Source of the DNA: Bradymonas sediminis
GTDB taxonomy: Bacteria > Myxococcota_A > Bradymonadia > Bradymonadales > Bradymonadaceae
Direction of reading: 5' to 3'
DNA: 64,000 bases
Assembly (NCBI RefSeq): GCF_003258315.1
Contig: NZ_CP030032.1
Span: 1,278,001-1,342,000, forward strand
Shown here: piece by piece, positions 49,901-60,710 of the stretch
Position numbering within the stretch: position 1 is the first letter of the stretch
How the letters are laid out: each line of letters begins with the position of its first letter
Notes under the pieces: generated by a model
Database searches by the model: none
Seen by the model: only the letters and a program-made list of their open reading frames with translations
Told to the model about the DNA's origin: nothing
Position numbers and translations under genes: made by a program

Positions 49901-51478
49901 ATGTCGAAACCCAACTATATCCTTGCGATTGATCTGGGCACCTCCGGCCCGAAGGTCGCGCTGGTAAGCGACGCCGGGGAGGTGCTGGGGTGCGAGTTCG
50001 AGGGGACGCGTCTGATGCTGTCGCCGGGCGGCGAGGCGGAGCAGGACCCGGTTGAGTGGTGGGATAAGGTGTGTGTCGCGTCGAGGCGTCTGCTCGACCG
50101 GGGCCTGGTCGCCGATGAGCGCATTATCGCGGTGGCGGTGACGGCGCAGTGGTCAGGGACCGTCGCGGTGGACGCGCGTGGGGAGGCCATCGGCAATGCG
50201 ATTATTTGGATGGACTCGCGGGGTGCGCGGCATGTGGCGAAGTTATTCGACGGTTTGCTCAAGGTCGAGGGCTACGATGTCTTTAAGGTATTGCCCTGGA
50301 TCTACCAGACCGGGGGGATGCCGGGGCTGTCGGGGAAGGACCCGATCGCGCATATTCTCTTCTTAAAAAACGAGCGCGCCGAGGTATACGCCAAGACCCA
50401 TAAGTTTCTGGAGCCTAAGGACTATCTCAACCTGAAGCTCAGCGGCAAGTTCGCGTCGGCCCAGGACACAATGGCCTTGCATTGGCTGACCAATAACCGC
50501 GACCTCTCCAACGTGCGCTATCATCCGGGGCTACTTCGACGCAGCGGCATCGACCCGGCGAAGCTCCCCGATATCCACAAGTCGACCGACGTTCTGGGGA
50601 CTATCCTGCCTGAAGCGGCTCGCGCGCTGGGCGTCGGCGCGCATTGCAAGGTGGTGATGGGGACGCCGGATGTGCACTCGGCGGCGATCGGCTCGGGCGC
50701 GGTGCAGGACTACGCCGCGCATCTCTATATCGGCACATCTTCATGGCTCACCTGTCATATGCCGGTGAAAAAGACGTCGGCCAAATATAATATGGCGACG
50801 CTGCCGTCGGCGATTCCCGGGCGCTATATTATCGGCAATGAGCAGGAGACCGCCGGGTATTGCTTGACCTATTTACGGGATCATCTGGTGTATCCCGAAG
50901 ACGCGCTGGGCACCGGCGCGGCGCCGGCCGACGCCTACGAGCGACTATGCGCGTTGGCTGCCACGGTCGCCCCAGGTAGCTCGAAGCTGATCTTTACGCC
51001 CTGGCTATTTGGGGAGCGCACGCCGGTGGAGGACCATACAATTCGGGGAGGATTCTTTAATATGAGCTTGCACACGACGCGCGCCGAGATGGTGCGCGCA
51101 GTCTTTGAGGGCGTCGCCTATAACTCCCGCTGGTTGATGGAGGCGGTCGAGAAGTTCACCGGTCGTCCCATCGACGCGCTCAATATGATCGGTGGCGGCG
51201 CGCGCAGCGACCTGTGGTGTCAGATGCACGCCGACGTGCTCAATTGCGAGGTCCGCCAGGTTAAGGACGCCATTGAGGCGAATGTGCGCGGCGTGGCTCT
51301 GCTGGCGTGTGTGTCGCTCGGGCTCTACGCCTTCGAGGATATTCCCGACAAGGTTGATGTGCAGAATACCTTCAAGCCGCGCCCCGCGGTGCACAAGGTT
51401 TACGACGAACTCTACCAAGAGTTCCGAAATATCTATCGCGCTCATAAGTCGATACATAAACGCCTCAACAGCGATTGA
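49901..51478 (+). CDS. FGGY-family carbohydrate kinase (xylulokinase-like)
   Basis: 525 aa from ATG 49901 (AGAGG 9 nt upstream; an ATG at 49883 lacks one). The N-terminal phosphate-1 loop is AIDLGTSGPKVALVS, the substrate region GEAEQDPVEWWDKV and TAQWSGTVAVD, and the C-terminal ATP-binding motif NMIGGGARSDLWCQMHADVL. Length and motifs match FGGY kinases, which phosphorylate pentoses, pentuloses or related polyols in the cytosol. No sugar transporter or isomerase is adjacent, so the substrate is open. Confidence 0.85.
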   Translation: MSKPNYILAIDLGTSGPKVALVSDAGEVLGCEFEGTRLMLSPGGEAEQDPVEWWDKVCVASRRLLDRGLVADERIIAVAVTAQWSGTVAVDARGEAIGNAIIWMDSRGARHVAKLFDGLLKVEGYDVFKVLPWIYQTGGMPGLSGKDPIAHILFLKNERAEVYAKTHKFLEPKDYLNLKLSGKFASAQDTMALHWLTNNRDLSNVRYHPGLLRRSGIDPAKLPDIHKSTDVLGTILPEAARALGVGAHCKVVMGTPDVHSAAIGSGAVQDYAAHLYIGTSSWLTCHMPVKKTSAKYNMATLPSAIPGRYIIGNEQETAGYCLTYLRDHLVYPEDALGTGAAPADAYERLCALAATVAPGSSKLIFTPWLFGERTPVEDHTIRGGFFNMSLHTTRAEMVRAVFEGVAYNSRWLMEAVEKFTGRPIDALNMIGGGARSDLWCQMHADVLNCEVRQVKDAIEANVRGVALLACVSLGLYAFEDIPDKVDVQNTFKPRPAVHKVYDELYQEFRNIYRAHKSIHKRLNSD

Positions 51479-51499
51479 GCGTGAGTGAGTTTCTATGCT

Positions 51500-51598
51500 T
51501 TAGCTCATCAAACTCTCCTTCGGTGCCATTACCACATCCAGTTTGCCATCGAAGCTGCGGTCGGTCATACGCTCCGCAAAGGCTAGCGCGTCACAGTC
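51500..51598 (-). pseudogene. Possible 3' fragment of an unidentified gene
   Basis: On the minus strand a short frame reads CDALAFAERMTDRSFDGKLD, then VVMAPKESLMS and a stop at 51500-51502. Protein-like, but closed by a stop two codons upstream. The rest of the 490-bp gap (51479-51970) has no supported gene apart from the hairpin at 51904. Confidence 0.3.
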
Positions 51599-51903
51599 TC
51601 AAGGGACGGACGCTTTATCTGATCACGTCGTAGCGGTCGCGAAAGGCAACTCGGAGTGGCGAGTTCGTGTCCTGGGACAGGAGGAGCGCGTTGAGGTGGC
51701 GGCGAGTGAGACATGTGGGCACACTCGATGAGTGTGCGGACGAGGTGAGTAGGCGTCGGGGGGCTCGGTGGCTGCTAGTGTAGGCGCGCGAGTGAGACTT
51801 CTTGACCCACTTTTTTGCATGTCAGGTGGAGGGAGTGAGTCTTCTTGTCACATATTTCGCCACTGGCTTGGCAGTGCGTCGGGCGGGGGGAGATAACAGT
51901 GGA

Positions 51904-51940
51904 ACGCGTGCGCCCCCTGAAGGCTAGGGGGCGCACGCGT
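51904..51940. terminator. Very stable 15-bp hairpin downstream of the 259-aa gene
   Basis: ACGCGTGCGCCCCCT (51904-51918) and AGGGGGCGCACGCGT (51926-51940) pair perfectly round a 7-nt loop, 30 bp past the stop of the leftward gene. There is no U-run on either side, so it may be a processing or stabilising structure rather than an intrinsic terminator. Confidence 0.6.
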
Positions 51941-51970
51941 GAACTGGGTTTACTTATCAGGGGAAGGTGC

Positions 51971-52750
51971 TCAAACGGGGACGAGACTATCGATGTGAAC
52001 CTCGGACTCGATAAGGGCTGCCTCGGGTTCTTGGCTGACGGATGTTCTAGCGCGCCGGCGAGCGGCGTAGGCCGGGTCGCGTCGTTTGATGAAATGGCGT
52101 GCGTCGTCCTCGCGTTGCATACGCGTCAACAATGATTCGAGCAGCCGAATATGAGCGCTCTGAGCACGGTCAAACGCAGCGCGTGATTGGCCAAGTGCCC
52201 GGGTGGCGATCAAATCCTGATGTGCTTCGCGGTGGAAGTTTGAGATAGACTCGATCGCGGGCCGGAAGGCTGCCTCCAACTGCGGAAGGTGTCCGAGCAC
52301 TTTGAGTTCATCTTCGGCTTGATAGGCGCTAAGGATGCCCTCAAGCGCTTCGACTTGCTTGTCGAGCCCAAGCCGAGCGATGTCGGACGAATTGGATTGA
52401 TAGTAGCGGTCGAAAAGGCGCTGGCGCCGGTTGGCCTCACCGGGGTTGAGCGGCTGACCCGGCGGAGGATTTAACAGCGCGTCATGGGTACGGCCGCGGT
52501 AATAGCGGTAATGTTCCAGCGCGTCGGTGATGAGTTGTTGAGTGCGGGCGCGCTCGGTGTCGGTCTGGCTCAACTCCAGGGTATTGTGGGCGACCTTCTT
52601 AACGAGGTCGGCTCGGGCTTCGGCGAGTTCATCGCGCGAGGCGCTCAGCGCGGACAGGTAGGTGGCGTCATCGGTGAGCACAGATGGGTCTGCGAGCGCG
52701 TGGATATCGTGGCGCGATTCAAGTAATCGGATATTGTCCTCTTCGGTCAT
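51971..52750 (-). CDS. Helical protein of unknown function (259 aa)
   Basis: A strong ribosome-binding site (TAGGAGAAAGAGT) directly precedes the ATG at 52750. The protein is all-helical with long amphipathic stretches (ASRDELAEARADLVKKVAHN; TERARTQQLITDALEHYRYY; KQVEALEGILSAYQAEDELK) and an Arg-rich patch near 230. It has no signal peptide or membrane segment. Size and style recall the duplicated 283-aa proteins at 7349 and 24644, but I could not align them, so this is only a hint. A well-formed promoter lies upstream. Confidence 0.75.
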   Translation of the reverse strand: MTEEDNIRLLESRHDIHALADPSVLTDDATYLSALSASRDELAEARADLVKKVAHNTLELSQTDTERARTQQLITDALEHYRYYRGRTHDALLNPPPGQPLNPGEANRRQRLFDRYYQSNSSDIARLGLDKQVEALEGILSAYQAEDELKVLGHLPQLEAAFRPAIESISNFHREAHQDLIATRALGQSRAAFDRAQSAHIRLLESLLTRMQREDDARHFIKRRDPAYAARRRARTSVSQEPEAALIESEVHIDSLVPV

Positions 52751-53081
52751 ACTCTTTCTCCTATAAGAAAGGTGTAGATGGACCGTGAGTACTCCTTAAT
52801 ACGCTCCCGGCGAGTTGTTTACAGATCGGTGATACCATCATAGCGCGAAGCGCAGATTTGTAAATTGTGTTTTTCCCTCGCGAACCGTTTTCTGCGCGAG
52901 GCCTCGATCGGACAAACAACTTCCCAAAGTGAAGAAAAGTCCAAAGCCCGTTGAGCCTGGCCGCGGGTATTCGGTGGGTATGCGTCATAGAATTGAGCGC
53001 AGCGTGCGTTGTGTCTCGTGGGTGAAACGCTTAGATTAGGTGCCTACCCAGATCGAAAATTCCTCTGTCGGAGACAAGGCG
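52751..53081. other. Divergent intergenic region
   Basis: 331 bp between the 259-aa gene (leftward) and the PLP lyase (rightward). Contains the minus-strand promoter at 52837-52864 and the GGAGACAAGGCG ribosome-binding region of the lyase. No gene seen. Confidence 0.5.
52837..52864 (-). promoter_or_regulatory. Candidate sigma-70 promoter for the 259-aa gene
   Basis: Reading the minus strand: TTTACA, a 16-nt spacer, TATGAT. Each hexamer is 5/6 to consensus, and the -10 lies 87 nt from the start codon. Confidence 0.5.
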
Positions 53082-54623
53082 ATGAACCTCGACGCGCTGC
53101 AAGAGTATCGAAAAAAGTACCCCGGACTTTTTAATCTGCTCGAGAAGACCCTCGATAGATATCCTCGACTGGACGCCGTGCTCAAGACCCCTGGGGTGGT
53201 GAAAGCCGAGATCGACGCGCAGCGAAAGCAGGTGCTTGAGGTCATCGGTGCCGAGATGAAGCCGTATCGCGAGCAATACGAGACATTTCGAGAGCTTCCG
53301 GCCAAAGGACGCTCGCGAGAGGATGTGCTGGCAGAGCTTGAAGAGATGCGTGCTCAGGAGAGCGGTTCGTGGAAGGAAGGCTTTGTCTCCGGGGCGGTGT
53401 ATCATGGCGACAAGACCCATATCGACTATCTTAATGAGGCATATAATCTGCACTCCCAGTCGAACCCACTGCATACGGATTTGTGGCCGAGCGTGAGTAA
53501 GTTTGAGTCCGAGATCATTTCGATGACCGCGCGTATGTTGTCTGAGGGCGCGCCCGAATCGGTGCGTGAAAATCTCTGCGGGGCGGTGTCATCGGGGGGG
53601 ACCGAGAGCATTATGTTGGCGATGATGACCTATCGAGATATGGCCGAGGCCGAGCGCGGCATCACTTCGCCCGAGATGGTCGCGCCGGTGACCGCGCACG
53701 CGGCCTTCGACAAGGCCGCGCATTATTTTAAGATCAAATTGCGAAAGATACCGGTGGACGCAGATTATCGGGCCGACCTGCGCGCGATGAAGAAGGCGAT
53801 CAATAAGAATACAGTCGTTGTGGTGGGCTCGGCGCCAGCGTTTCCCCACGGCATCGTCGACCCGATCGAGGAGATGTCGAATTACGCGCTCAAGCGCGGC
53901 ATTCCGTTTCATACCGACGCTTGCCTCGGCGGCTTTGTGCTGCCGTTTGCCCGCAAATTGGGCTATCCGGTGCCAGCCTTCGACTTTAACCTGCCGGGCG
54001 TGACCTCCATCTCGGTCGACACGCATAAATATGGCTACGCGGCCAAGGGCACCTCGGTCATCCTGTATCGAAATCCCGAGATTCGACATTATCAGTTCTT
54101 TACCGTCACCAACTGGCCCGGCGGCATGTATTTTTCGCCCACCTTCGCCGGCTCGCGCCCGGGCGGGCTCTCGGCCGCCGGATGGGCCTCGTTGGTGCAC
54201 ACCGGTGAGGAGGGGTATTTGGAGGCGGCACGCGAGATCCTGGCGGTCGCGGATTATATGAAGGTAGAGATCGCGAAGATCCCCGAGTTGCGCATCCTGG
54301 GCGACCCGCTCTTCGTCATCGCCTTTGCCTCCGACACCCTCGATATCTACCGCGTCATGGAGCGCATGACAGAGAAGGGCTACTCCCTCAATGGCCTGCA
54401 CCGGCCGGCCTGCGTTCATATCGCCATCACGCTTCGCCACACGAAGGAGGGTGTCAAAGAGCGCTTTATTGAGGACCTTAAGTCGGCGGTCGCCGACGTG
54501 AAGGCGAACCCCTCTGAGACCGGTAGCACCGCGCCGATCTACGGGCTGGCCGCCAGCATCCCGGTCCGCAGCGTGGTGGGGGACCTCCTGAAGACCTATA
54601 TGGATGCGTATTATAAATTGTGA
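53082..54623 (+). CDS. PLP-dependent lyase of the sphingosine-1-phosphate lyase / group II decarboxylase family
   Basis: 513 aa from ATG 53082 (AAGG and GGAG upstream; GTG 53040 is possible). Conserved blocks: [39 protein letters not shown] (cofactor phosphate), [32 protein letters not shown] with the PLP Asp, and the Schiff-base lysine in [13 protein letters not shown] (K316). These match bacterial S1P lyase homologues more closely than glutamate or tyrosine decarboxylases. The reaction would split a phosphorylated long-chain base into an aldehyde and phosphoethanolamine. Bacteria with sphingolipids could use it in turnover, or it could act on host or prey lipids. Monocistronic, closed by a strong terminator. 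Confidence 0.88.
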   Translation: MNLDALQEYRKKYPGLFNLLEKTLDRYPRLDAVLKTPGVVKAEIDAQRKQVLEVIGAEMKPYREQYETFRELPAKGRSREDVLAELEEMRAQESGSWKEGFVSGAVYHGDKTHIDYLNEAYNLHSQSNPLHTDLWPSVSKFESEIISMTARMLSEGAPESVRENLCGAVSSGGTESIMLAMMTYRDMAEAERGITSPEMVAPVTAHAAFDKAAHYFKIKLRKIPVDADYRADLRAMKKAINKNTVVVVGSAPAFPHGIVDPIEEMSNYALKRGIPFHTDACLGGFVLPFARKLGYPVPAFDFNLPGVTSISVDTHKYGYAAKGTSVILYRNPEIRHYQFFTVTNWPGGMYFSPTFAGSRPGGLSAAGWASLVHTGEEGYLEAAREILAVADYMKVEIAKIPELRILGDPLFVIAFASDTLDIYRVMERMTEKGYSLNGLHRPACVHIAITLRHTKEGVKERFIEDLKSAVADVKANPSETGSTAPIYGLAASIPVRSVVGDLLKTYMDAYYKL

Positions 54624-54670
54624 GTGGGGCAGGGCGTTTCTAATGCTCGCGTTGTCTTCATCGAAGCAAT

Positions 54671-54707
54671 AAAAATGCGCGCACCCGGTAACGGGCGCGC
54701 GCATTTT
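54671..54707. terminator. Bidirectional rho-independent terminator
   Basis: AAAATGCGCGC and GCGCGCATTTT flank an inner CCC/GGG stem with loop GGTAAC. A-run on the left and T-run on the right serve the converging lyase (+) and beta-helix (-) genes. Confidence 0.9.
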
Positions 54708-54742
54708 CATTGCTCACTCAGGGAATCGCGTCCCACATAAAC

Positions 54743-57700
54743 TCAGCGGCGACGAAGGCGCGCGCCGCCGAGACCCAGCAGGAGCATCACGAAGTAGACG
54801 GTGCTCCCGGGGGCCGGGTAGCCCGAGGTTGACGCGCAGCCGCATCCGTCGTCGGCCGGAGTGGCGTTCGGGTCGTTGGGGCCGGTTTCACCGGTGTCGG
54901 CGCCCGCGTCAGAGTCGCCTTCTTCGCCGATGTCGGTTCCGATATCTGAGCCGATATCTGACCCGATGCCCACGTCAGCGTCATCACCCACATCGCCATA
55001 CCCGACGTCTTCGCCATAGCCAACGTCCTCGCCAGACTCCACGGTGCAGGCGCTGCTGCAACCGTCGCCGTCGTCGGTGTTTCCGTCGTCGCACTCTTCG
55101 ACGCCGACCTCGACATGGCCGTCGCCGCAGGCGGCGAGTTGGCAGGTGTTTAGGCAGGCGTCGGTGTTCGAGCCGTTGCCGTCGTCGCATTCCTCGACGC
55201 CTTCTTGGACGATGCCGTCGCCACAAGAGGCCAGTCGGCAGGTTGAGAGACAGGCGTCGTTATCGTTGTCATTGCCATCATCGCAGGCCTCGCCGGGTTG
55301 CTGGAAGCCGTCGCCGCAGCTCGAGCGTACGCAGGTGTTCAGGCAGCTGTCGACATTGCTCAGGTTGCCGTCGTCGCATTCCTCGCCGGGCTGGACGACG
55401 CCGTCGCCGCAGGTGGCCAGGGCACATTGGTTGGTGCAGCCGTCGTCGTCGATGGAGTTTCCGTCGTCGCATGCCTCGCCGCCGTTGACCACGCCGTCGC
55501 CGCAGCGCGCGCCGGGGCCGGAGCAGTCGCTCGCGCAATAGCCGTAGGCGCCGTTATTTGCGCCGTCATCGCAGGTCTCGGTGCCGTTGATGACGCCGTC
55601 GCCGCAGGTGTTGGTCGGGCCGCTGCAGGTCGCGTTGCAGTTGCCGGGGCTGGCGTTTTGAGCGCCGTCGTCGCAGGTCTCGTTGCCGTTGATGACGCCG
55701 TCGCCGCAATGCGGGGCAAGACCGGTGCAGGAGGCGTTACATTGCCCGTAATTGCCGTTCTGAGCGCCGTCATCGCAGGTCTCGGTGCCGTTGATGACAC
55801 CGTCGCCGCAATAGGGCGTGGAGCCGGTGCAGGTCGCGTTGCAGAAGCCGTTCGTTCCGTTGTTTGCGCCGTCATCGCAGGCCTCGGTGCCGTTAATGAC
55901 GTCGTCGCCGCAGCGCGGTCCGAGGCCGGAACAATCGGCCAGGCAATGGCCATAGGTGCCGTTATTTGCGCCGTCGTCGCAGGCTTCTCCTGCGCCAATG
56001 GTGCCGTCGCCGCATACGCTGTCCGCGCCGTACTCAAAGGCGCCGATATCGTATTCAGCTCCGTTGAGCCCGTCGCCGTTGAAGGGGCGACTGTTGCCGA
56101 CGAAATCATAGGCCGGGGCGTTGGCGGAGTCGCCGGTGTCGACGCACGGGCTGGTGGCGGTCAGGCTCAGGTCGGAGGGGGCGTTGGCGTAGAGCGGGTT
56201 GGCCGAGATATTGCCGGCCCCCAGGGTGGAGTGGCGGATGTCGCCGCTGCCGTTCCCCCATACATTCGAAAAGCCGACGTTGAGCTTGCCATAATAGCTG
56301 ACGTTTCGCGTAACGCCGTAGCCTCCATTCTGGGTCACCAGGGAGTTATATACGTCGATCCCGGTATTTGTGGTTGAGGAGCAACTTAAATAGATGCCGT
56401 TGGAGCCGTTGCTGTGGACCGTCGAGCTATAGATGGTGGTCGTATTATTCTGCGAGCCAAGACACGTCGCGTACACGCCATAAGATGTGTTGTCTTGAAG
56501 CACCGCGTTGACGATCGAGGCTCGCGCAGTTGGGCCGACGCGCACGCCGTGGCGATTGCCGTGGGCGTGAATGGAGTCGAGGGTCGCCTCACCCTTTTCG
56601 ACCATGACGCCAGCATTGGTGGCGTTGGTGAACTCGGAGGAGCGGACGCTCACACCCGCGGAGGTTTGGGTGGTGAGGCCGTAGCTGGTGTCCCGGATAA
56701 GCGCGTGGTTGATGTCGGCGGTCGCGGCTTCTTTGACGATGATGCCGTGCCAATACCCAGAAGAGCTGCCAATGCCCTTAAAGAGCACCGGGTTTGCGGC
56801 GGTGCCGTTGACCTGCAGGGCGCCGTAGACCCGAATCTCCGATTTGCTGACGATGTCGCCGCTTTGCATGATGTCGCTGCCCTCAAATTCGAGGGTGGCG
56901 CCCGCCTCGACCGTCAGCGTCTTGCCCTGGGCAACCGTGAGGTCTCCGGCGATGCGGTGCGGACTCGCCGCCGCGCTCAGCGTGGTGTCTTGCCAGAGGG
57001 TTCCGTAGAGCCCGGGGGTTGGCGTGTTGGTATAGGGCAGCGCACCGATATCGTCGCCGGTGCTGCTGGCAAAGCGCGCCGGTGAGTTTGAGGTCAGAGT
57101 CGGGTCGGAATCGGAGACGAAGAGGGGGTTGGCCGAGAATGAGCGGGCGTCCGTGGTCGTATGACGGAAGTCGCCGCTGCCATTGCCCCATGAGTTGACG
57201 TATTCCGCGTCCAGGTTGCCGTAGTAGCTCACGTTGCGTGTGATGCCGTAGCCGCCGTTCTTTGCCAGGACCGAGTTGGCGACGGCGATACCGCGGCTGG
57301 TGGTCGCCGAGCACGAGAGATACACGCCGTTGGAGCCATTCTTCCAGATCGTTGAATGATCGACGATGACCGTTTGGCTATAGCCTCCCTGGCAGGTTGC
57401 GTAGACGCCGTAAGAGGTGTTGTCGGTGATGCGGGCATATTCAAGGCGTCCAGCGGAGGTGGGTGAGTACCGCGCGCCGTATCGGTTGTCATGCAGATAG
57501 GCGTGCGAAATGCTCGGTTCACCGCTCGCCACATAGATGCCGGCGTTTGTATTGTTGCGCGCTTCCACGTTGCTGATGGTCGCTGAGGCGCCCGTGGCGG
57601 ACGTCTCGATGCCGTTGTTCGCGTATTCGATGATGGCATGATCGATGGTCGCGGTCGCGGTAGACTCGAGCACGATGCCATACCAGGCGCCTTTGGATGA

Positions 57701-58042
57701 GGTGCCGTTGCTTGTGAACTTTACGGGTTGGGCGGCGCTGCCGTTGACGTCGACCGTGCCTTTGATGATCAGCTCGACACGGTTGGTGTCGCTGCCGGAG
57801 CTGAGGTTGTCGGAGGTCGCAAAGCGAACCTCGACGCCGGGCTCAATGGTAAGGGTCGCGCCGCTTTGGATCGTCGCGTCGCCCTGAACGATGTAGGGAC
57901 TCCCCGCAAGGGTCCACGCCGCGTTGCCAAGGTTGCCCCCGGGGATCGTCGTCTGGGCCGAGGCGCTCGACGCGCAAAAGAGGCCGGTTGCCAGCACCAT
58001 AAGGGCTGGCCAGACAGTGTGTTTTCTATAGGTGATGCGCAT
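54743..58042 (-). CDS. Secreted double beta-helix protein with DUF4215 Cys-rich repeats and MYXO-CTERM-like anchor
   Basis: 1099 aa, with GGAG upstream. Signal peptide 1-29. Two related right-handed beta-helix halves (about 30-350 and 350-690) share landmarks such as [21 protein letters not shown] or [11 protein letters not shown], and [14 protein letters not shown]. Then come about ten Cys-rich repeats of the form [15 protein letters not shown] (about 690-1000), an Asp/Gly linker ([14 protein letters not shown]...), and a tail with CGCAST, a hydrophobic segment and RRR. That tail is the tripartite layout of myxobacterial C-terminal sorting signals. A surface-displayed adhesin, carbohydrate-binding protein or pectate-lyase-fold enzyme is likely; no catalytic residues can be assigned. 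Confidence 0.88.
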   Translation of the reverse strand: MRITYRKHTVWPALMVLATGLFCASSASAQTTIPGGNLGNAAWTLAGSPYIVQGDATIQSGATLTIEPGVEVRFATSDNLSSGSDTNRVELIIKGTVDVNGSAAQPVKFTSNGTSSKGAWYGIVLESTATATIDHAIIEYANNGIETSATGASATISNVEARNNTNAGIYVASGEPSISHAYLHDNRYGARYSPTSAGRLEYARITDNTSYGVYATCQGGYSQTVIVDHSTIWKNGSNGVYLSCSATTSRGIAVANSVLAKNGGYGITRNVSYYGNLDAEYVNSWGNGSGDFRHTTTDARSFSANPLFVSDSDPTLTSNSPARFASSTGDDIGALPYTNTPTPGLYGTLWQDTTLSAAASPHRIAGDLTVAQGKTLTVEAGATLEFEGSDIMQSGDIVSKSEIRVYGALQVNGTAANPVLFKGIGSSSGYWHGIIVKEAATADINHALIRDTSYGLTTQTSAGVSVRSSEFTNATNAGVMVEKGEATLDSIHAHGNRHGVRVGPTARASIVNAVLQDNTSYGVYATCLGSQNNTTTIYSSTVHSNGSNGIYLSCSSTTNTGIDVYNSLVTQNGGYGVTRNVSYYGKLNVGFSNVWGNGSGDIRHSTLGAGNISANPLYANAPSDLSLTATSPCVDTGDSANAPAYDFVGNSRPFNGDGLNGAEYDIGAFEYGADSVCGDGTIGAGEACDDGANNGTYGHCLADCSGLGPRCGDDVINGTEACDDGANNGTNGFCNATCTGSTPYCGDGVINGTETCDDGAQNGNYGQCNASCTGLAPHCGDGVINGNETCDDGAQNASPGNCNATCSGPTNTCGDGVINGTETCDDGANNGAYGYCASDCSGPGARCGDGVVNGGEACDDGNSIDDDGCTNQCALATCGDGVVQPGEECDDGNLSNVDSCLNTCVRSSCGDGFQQPGEACDDGNDNDNDACLSTCRLASCGDGIVQEGVEECDDGNGSNTDACLNTCQLAACGDGHVEVGVEECDDGNTDDGDGCSSACTVESGEDVGYGEDVGYGDVGDDADVGIGSDIGSDIGTDIGEEGDSDAGADTGETGPNDPNATPADDGCGCASTSGYPAPGSTVYFVMLLLGLGGARLRRR

Positions 58043-58283
58043 TAAAAGACTCCAGTTTTTATTTGTTTATGGCTTGCCGTCGAGAGAATGACGGAATGAT
58101 CTGTGCGAGTCAATCAGGCGAAGAACCTGAGAGATATTCTTGACTTCACTTCCCTTAATTGCCATGTTTTTTGCTTGCGGGAGTTGCGTTGACTCCTGTG
58201 TCGTATTCCTCGCTGTATCGTCCCGCCGGAACTCCGTTGCATATTGGTCGGGACACCGCGTACCCAACCGTCGAGTCGTCGTT

Positions 58284-59462
58284 GTGCTCCTTATAAAGCT
58301 GATTTCTCGCGCCTTATTTGTCCTCTTATTCTCGGCAATGATGCTGCCCGGGTGCGCGCTCGTCGATGCGCTCTCAGGGAATAGTAGCGGTGCTGATGAA
58401 GACGTTATTTCGGAGACAGACGCTACGTCAGAAGACGTCAGTTCGGTGGACGTCAGTTCCGGGGACGTGGATGAGCCAGACAGCGGCTGGGGTGGGTGCG
58501 CGGAAGACTTCTATGTGGTCGCGGACGAGGCGGAGCCGGCGGGGGCACGATGCGCGCCATGTCCCGACGGCACCGTGAATAAGGACCCCTATGCAAGCGA
58601 ATGTGTCGTGCCGCTCAAGAGCGTGTCGGCGGGGCGCGACCGTGGGTGCGGAATCCTGCGGATGACCGAGGCGCATTATTGTTGGGGGAATGTGAGCGAT
58701 CCAACGCCACTCTCTTTCGACGATTCGAGGAAATTTCATTCCATCGATATCGGCGAGTTTGGCATCTGCGGCATTCGAGAAGCGACCCGGAGGGTTATAT
58801 GTGAGCCGAACTCCTTAGAGAATGTACCGCTCGAAGTGATCGGGGTGCGTGTAGAGTCGGTCTCGGTTGGCTTCAACCATGCGTGTGCCATCCGAGAAGA
58901 GGATTCACGTGTCATTTGCTGGGGCAATAATGACTACGGTCAGCGCGACGAGATCCCCACGGAGACGAGGTTTAAGTCGATTTCAGCCGGCGACTCCCAC
59001 ACCTGTGGGATCGATGAGGAGGGTTATGTTCATTGTTGGGGCGACCTTCTCGGGGGCGAGTATAGCGGCGAGCCAACGGGCAATCGGTATGAGATCCCGC
59101 CATCGGACAAATTTCGCGCGGTTTCTGTTGGGTTCTCTTATGCCTGCGGCATTTTAGAGGCGGATGCCAAAGTCAAATGTTGGGGCGTTCCTCAAGGGGG
59201 CTCCAATATGTCGCCGCCGGAGATTGCTGCCACCTCCCTATCGGTAGGGCGGTATCATGCATGCGCCACACCTACAGCGGACGACCAGGGAGTCGTCTGT
59301 TGGGGGGATGGGGGCGACGATCTCGTGTTGAACTCTCCAGCGGGCGGTGAATTTAGGTCTGTGTCGGTAGGTTTTAATTTGGCCTGTGCGATTCGGGAGT
59401 TCGACAACAAGGTGAGCTGTTGGGGCTCGGATTATGCGGGGCAAGTACGCGACGCGCCCTAG
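58284..59462 (+). CDS. RCC1-like beta-propeller lipoprotein
   Basis: About 392 aa. The start is set by the signal peptide: GTG 58284 gives LLIKLISRALFVLLFSAMML then PGC, a lipobox; the frame is open further upstream to ATG 58140. An acidic Ser/Asp/Glu linker (about 35-70) and a short CPDGTVNKDPYASECV segment precede six or seven RCC1-type blades of the form SVSVGFNHACAIREEDSRVI then CWG. Bacterial RCC1 lipoproteins are common in deltaproteobacteria; most are uncharacterised surface propellers. Divergent from the beta-helix gene, convergent with the next lipoprotein gene. Confidence 0.82.
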   Translation: MLLIKLISRALFVLLFSAMMLPGCALVDALSGNSSGADEDVISETDATSEDVSSVDVSSGDVDEPDSGWGGCAEDFYVVADEAEPAGARCAPCPDGTVNKDPYASECVVPLKSVSAGRDRGCGILRMTEAHYCWGNVSDPTPLSFDDSRKFHSIDIGEFGICGIREATRRVICEPNSLENVPLEVIGVRVESVSVGFNHACAIREEDSRVICWGNNDYGQRDEIPTETRFKSISAGDSHTCGIDEEGYVHCWGDLLGGEYSGEPTGNRYEIPPSDKFRAVSVGFSYACGILEADAKVKCWGVPQGGSNMSPPEIAATSLSVGRYHACATPTADDQGVVCWGDGGDDLVLNSPAGGEFRSVSVGFNLACAIREFDNKVSCWGSDYAGQVRDAP

Positions 59463-59525
59463 CGCTAGTTGCGTGAGAGAGCGCCGCTGGCCCAAACTCT
59501 CAGGCGCCCGGAGCGTGCCCATAAC

Positions 59526-60602
59526 TTAGTCGACGCGGTAAAACGATGTCTTAAGTGTTCCGTGGACGGGCTCTTCGGCGACGAATTCCCAACCCTCCCG
59601 CTCAAGCGATACTTCAAAGACACAGTCATCGAGCCGCTTCTCAGCGGCGACCTCGAAGAGGCCGAGGGGGCTCATTGCGCGTGGGGTAAAGGCATATGAG
59701 TCCGCATCCAGGGGGCGAACGACACACCCGTCGGTGCTCGCCGTGACCTGAGCTGCGGTTGTGGTATTGCACATCGGCTGGCCATCTTCGCCTACCGGGA
59801 CGACTCTGAGGTGATGGGTCGAGCCGACCGGTGCCTGGAGTTCGAAGTCGATGATTGCGTTCGTTTGGAGGTGCATCAGTGCGAGGCTCTCGACCCTTGG
59901 CGGAGCTTCGAAGTCTATCGTCAGCGCAGGCGCCGCGGCGGCGGTCGCGAGTTCGCCGGTTAGTAGGGCTTCGCCGGGCTCATCCAGGCCTGAGAATATC
60001 GAGAGAAAGCCGTTGACGTGCAGCAGCTCTAGAGCCGGCGAGGAGGTGAGCGGAGGGTAGCCCGTACCGAATATGCGTCCGTCGTAGTTCGCGTTGCTGG
60101 GCAGTGGTTCGTGGCGAAACGCGTGTAGCACAACCGCTGGGTGGCCAGCCCAATAAGGCCCATCGGTGGGGCAACCCTGGCGAAGCTCCATGGTGTTGGG
60201 CGCCTGGACCACCAATGGCAGCGTGTCCTCAACCATCGCGTTGTCGCGTTGCACCTTCACGTGGATATTTGCTTCGCCCGGTTTGCTCGCGCTCACCCGG
60301 ATGACGCCTGGCCCGAGCACTTGCGCGGACGCGATATCGCCGTCAACGCTCGCCGAAGAGACCTCGAGCGCAGCGCGGGATTTGGGCGATCTGATTTGGA
60401 CATCAAAGCTTGTGGCGGGAGCCATTCGCAGGTGCACCGGTTTTTTCCACTGCAAAAGCTCGGTGTAAGGCGATCGGTCGAGTTCGCCGGTCGCGCTGCC
60501 ACTAAAGAATAAGTCGCCGTTGGCGGAATTGCCATCTTTGCAGCCCGCCAGAGACGCGGCGAGTACTAGTCCGAGGGCGATTGGGCGTAGATGGAGTTGC
60601 AT
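59526..60602 (-). CDS. Lipoprotein of unknown function (358 aa)
   Basis: Signal peptide and lipobox SLAGC at the N-terminus. The body is beta-rich with Ig-like strands (VIRVSASKPGEANIHVKVQR; TIDFEAPPRVESLALMHLQT; STHHLRVVPVGEDGQPMC). Two Cys pairs suggest disulfides. Family not recognised. It lies after the terminator of the 716-aa gene, so it has its own promoter in 60603-60710. Confidence 0.75.
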   Translation of the reverse strand: MQLHLRPIALGLVLAASLAGCKDGNSANGDLFFSGSATGELDRSPYTELLQWKKPVHLRMAPATSFDVQIRSPKSRAALEVSSASVDGDIASAQVLGPGVIRVSASKPGEANIHVKVQRDNAMVEDTLPLVVQAPNTMELRQGCPTDGPYWAGHPAVVLHAFRHEPLPSNANYDGRIFGTGYPPLTSSPALELLHVNGFLSIFSGLDEPGEALLTGELATAAAAPALTIDFEAPPRVESLALMHLQTNAIIDFELQAPVGSTHHLRVVPVGEDGQPMCNTTTAAQVTASTDGCVVRPLDADSYAFTPRAMSPLGLFEVAAEKRLDDCVFEVSLEREGWEFVAEEPVHGTLKTSFYRVD

Positions 60603-60710
60603 GCCTACTTCCTAAAGGTGAGCGCACGGTATGCAGGATGTCGCCGGTAGTGGGGCGTGTGATGCGTGGCGAGATAATCGTTGGAAATGGCGAATAATTC
60701 AATTGGCAAA

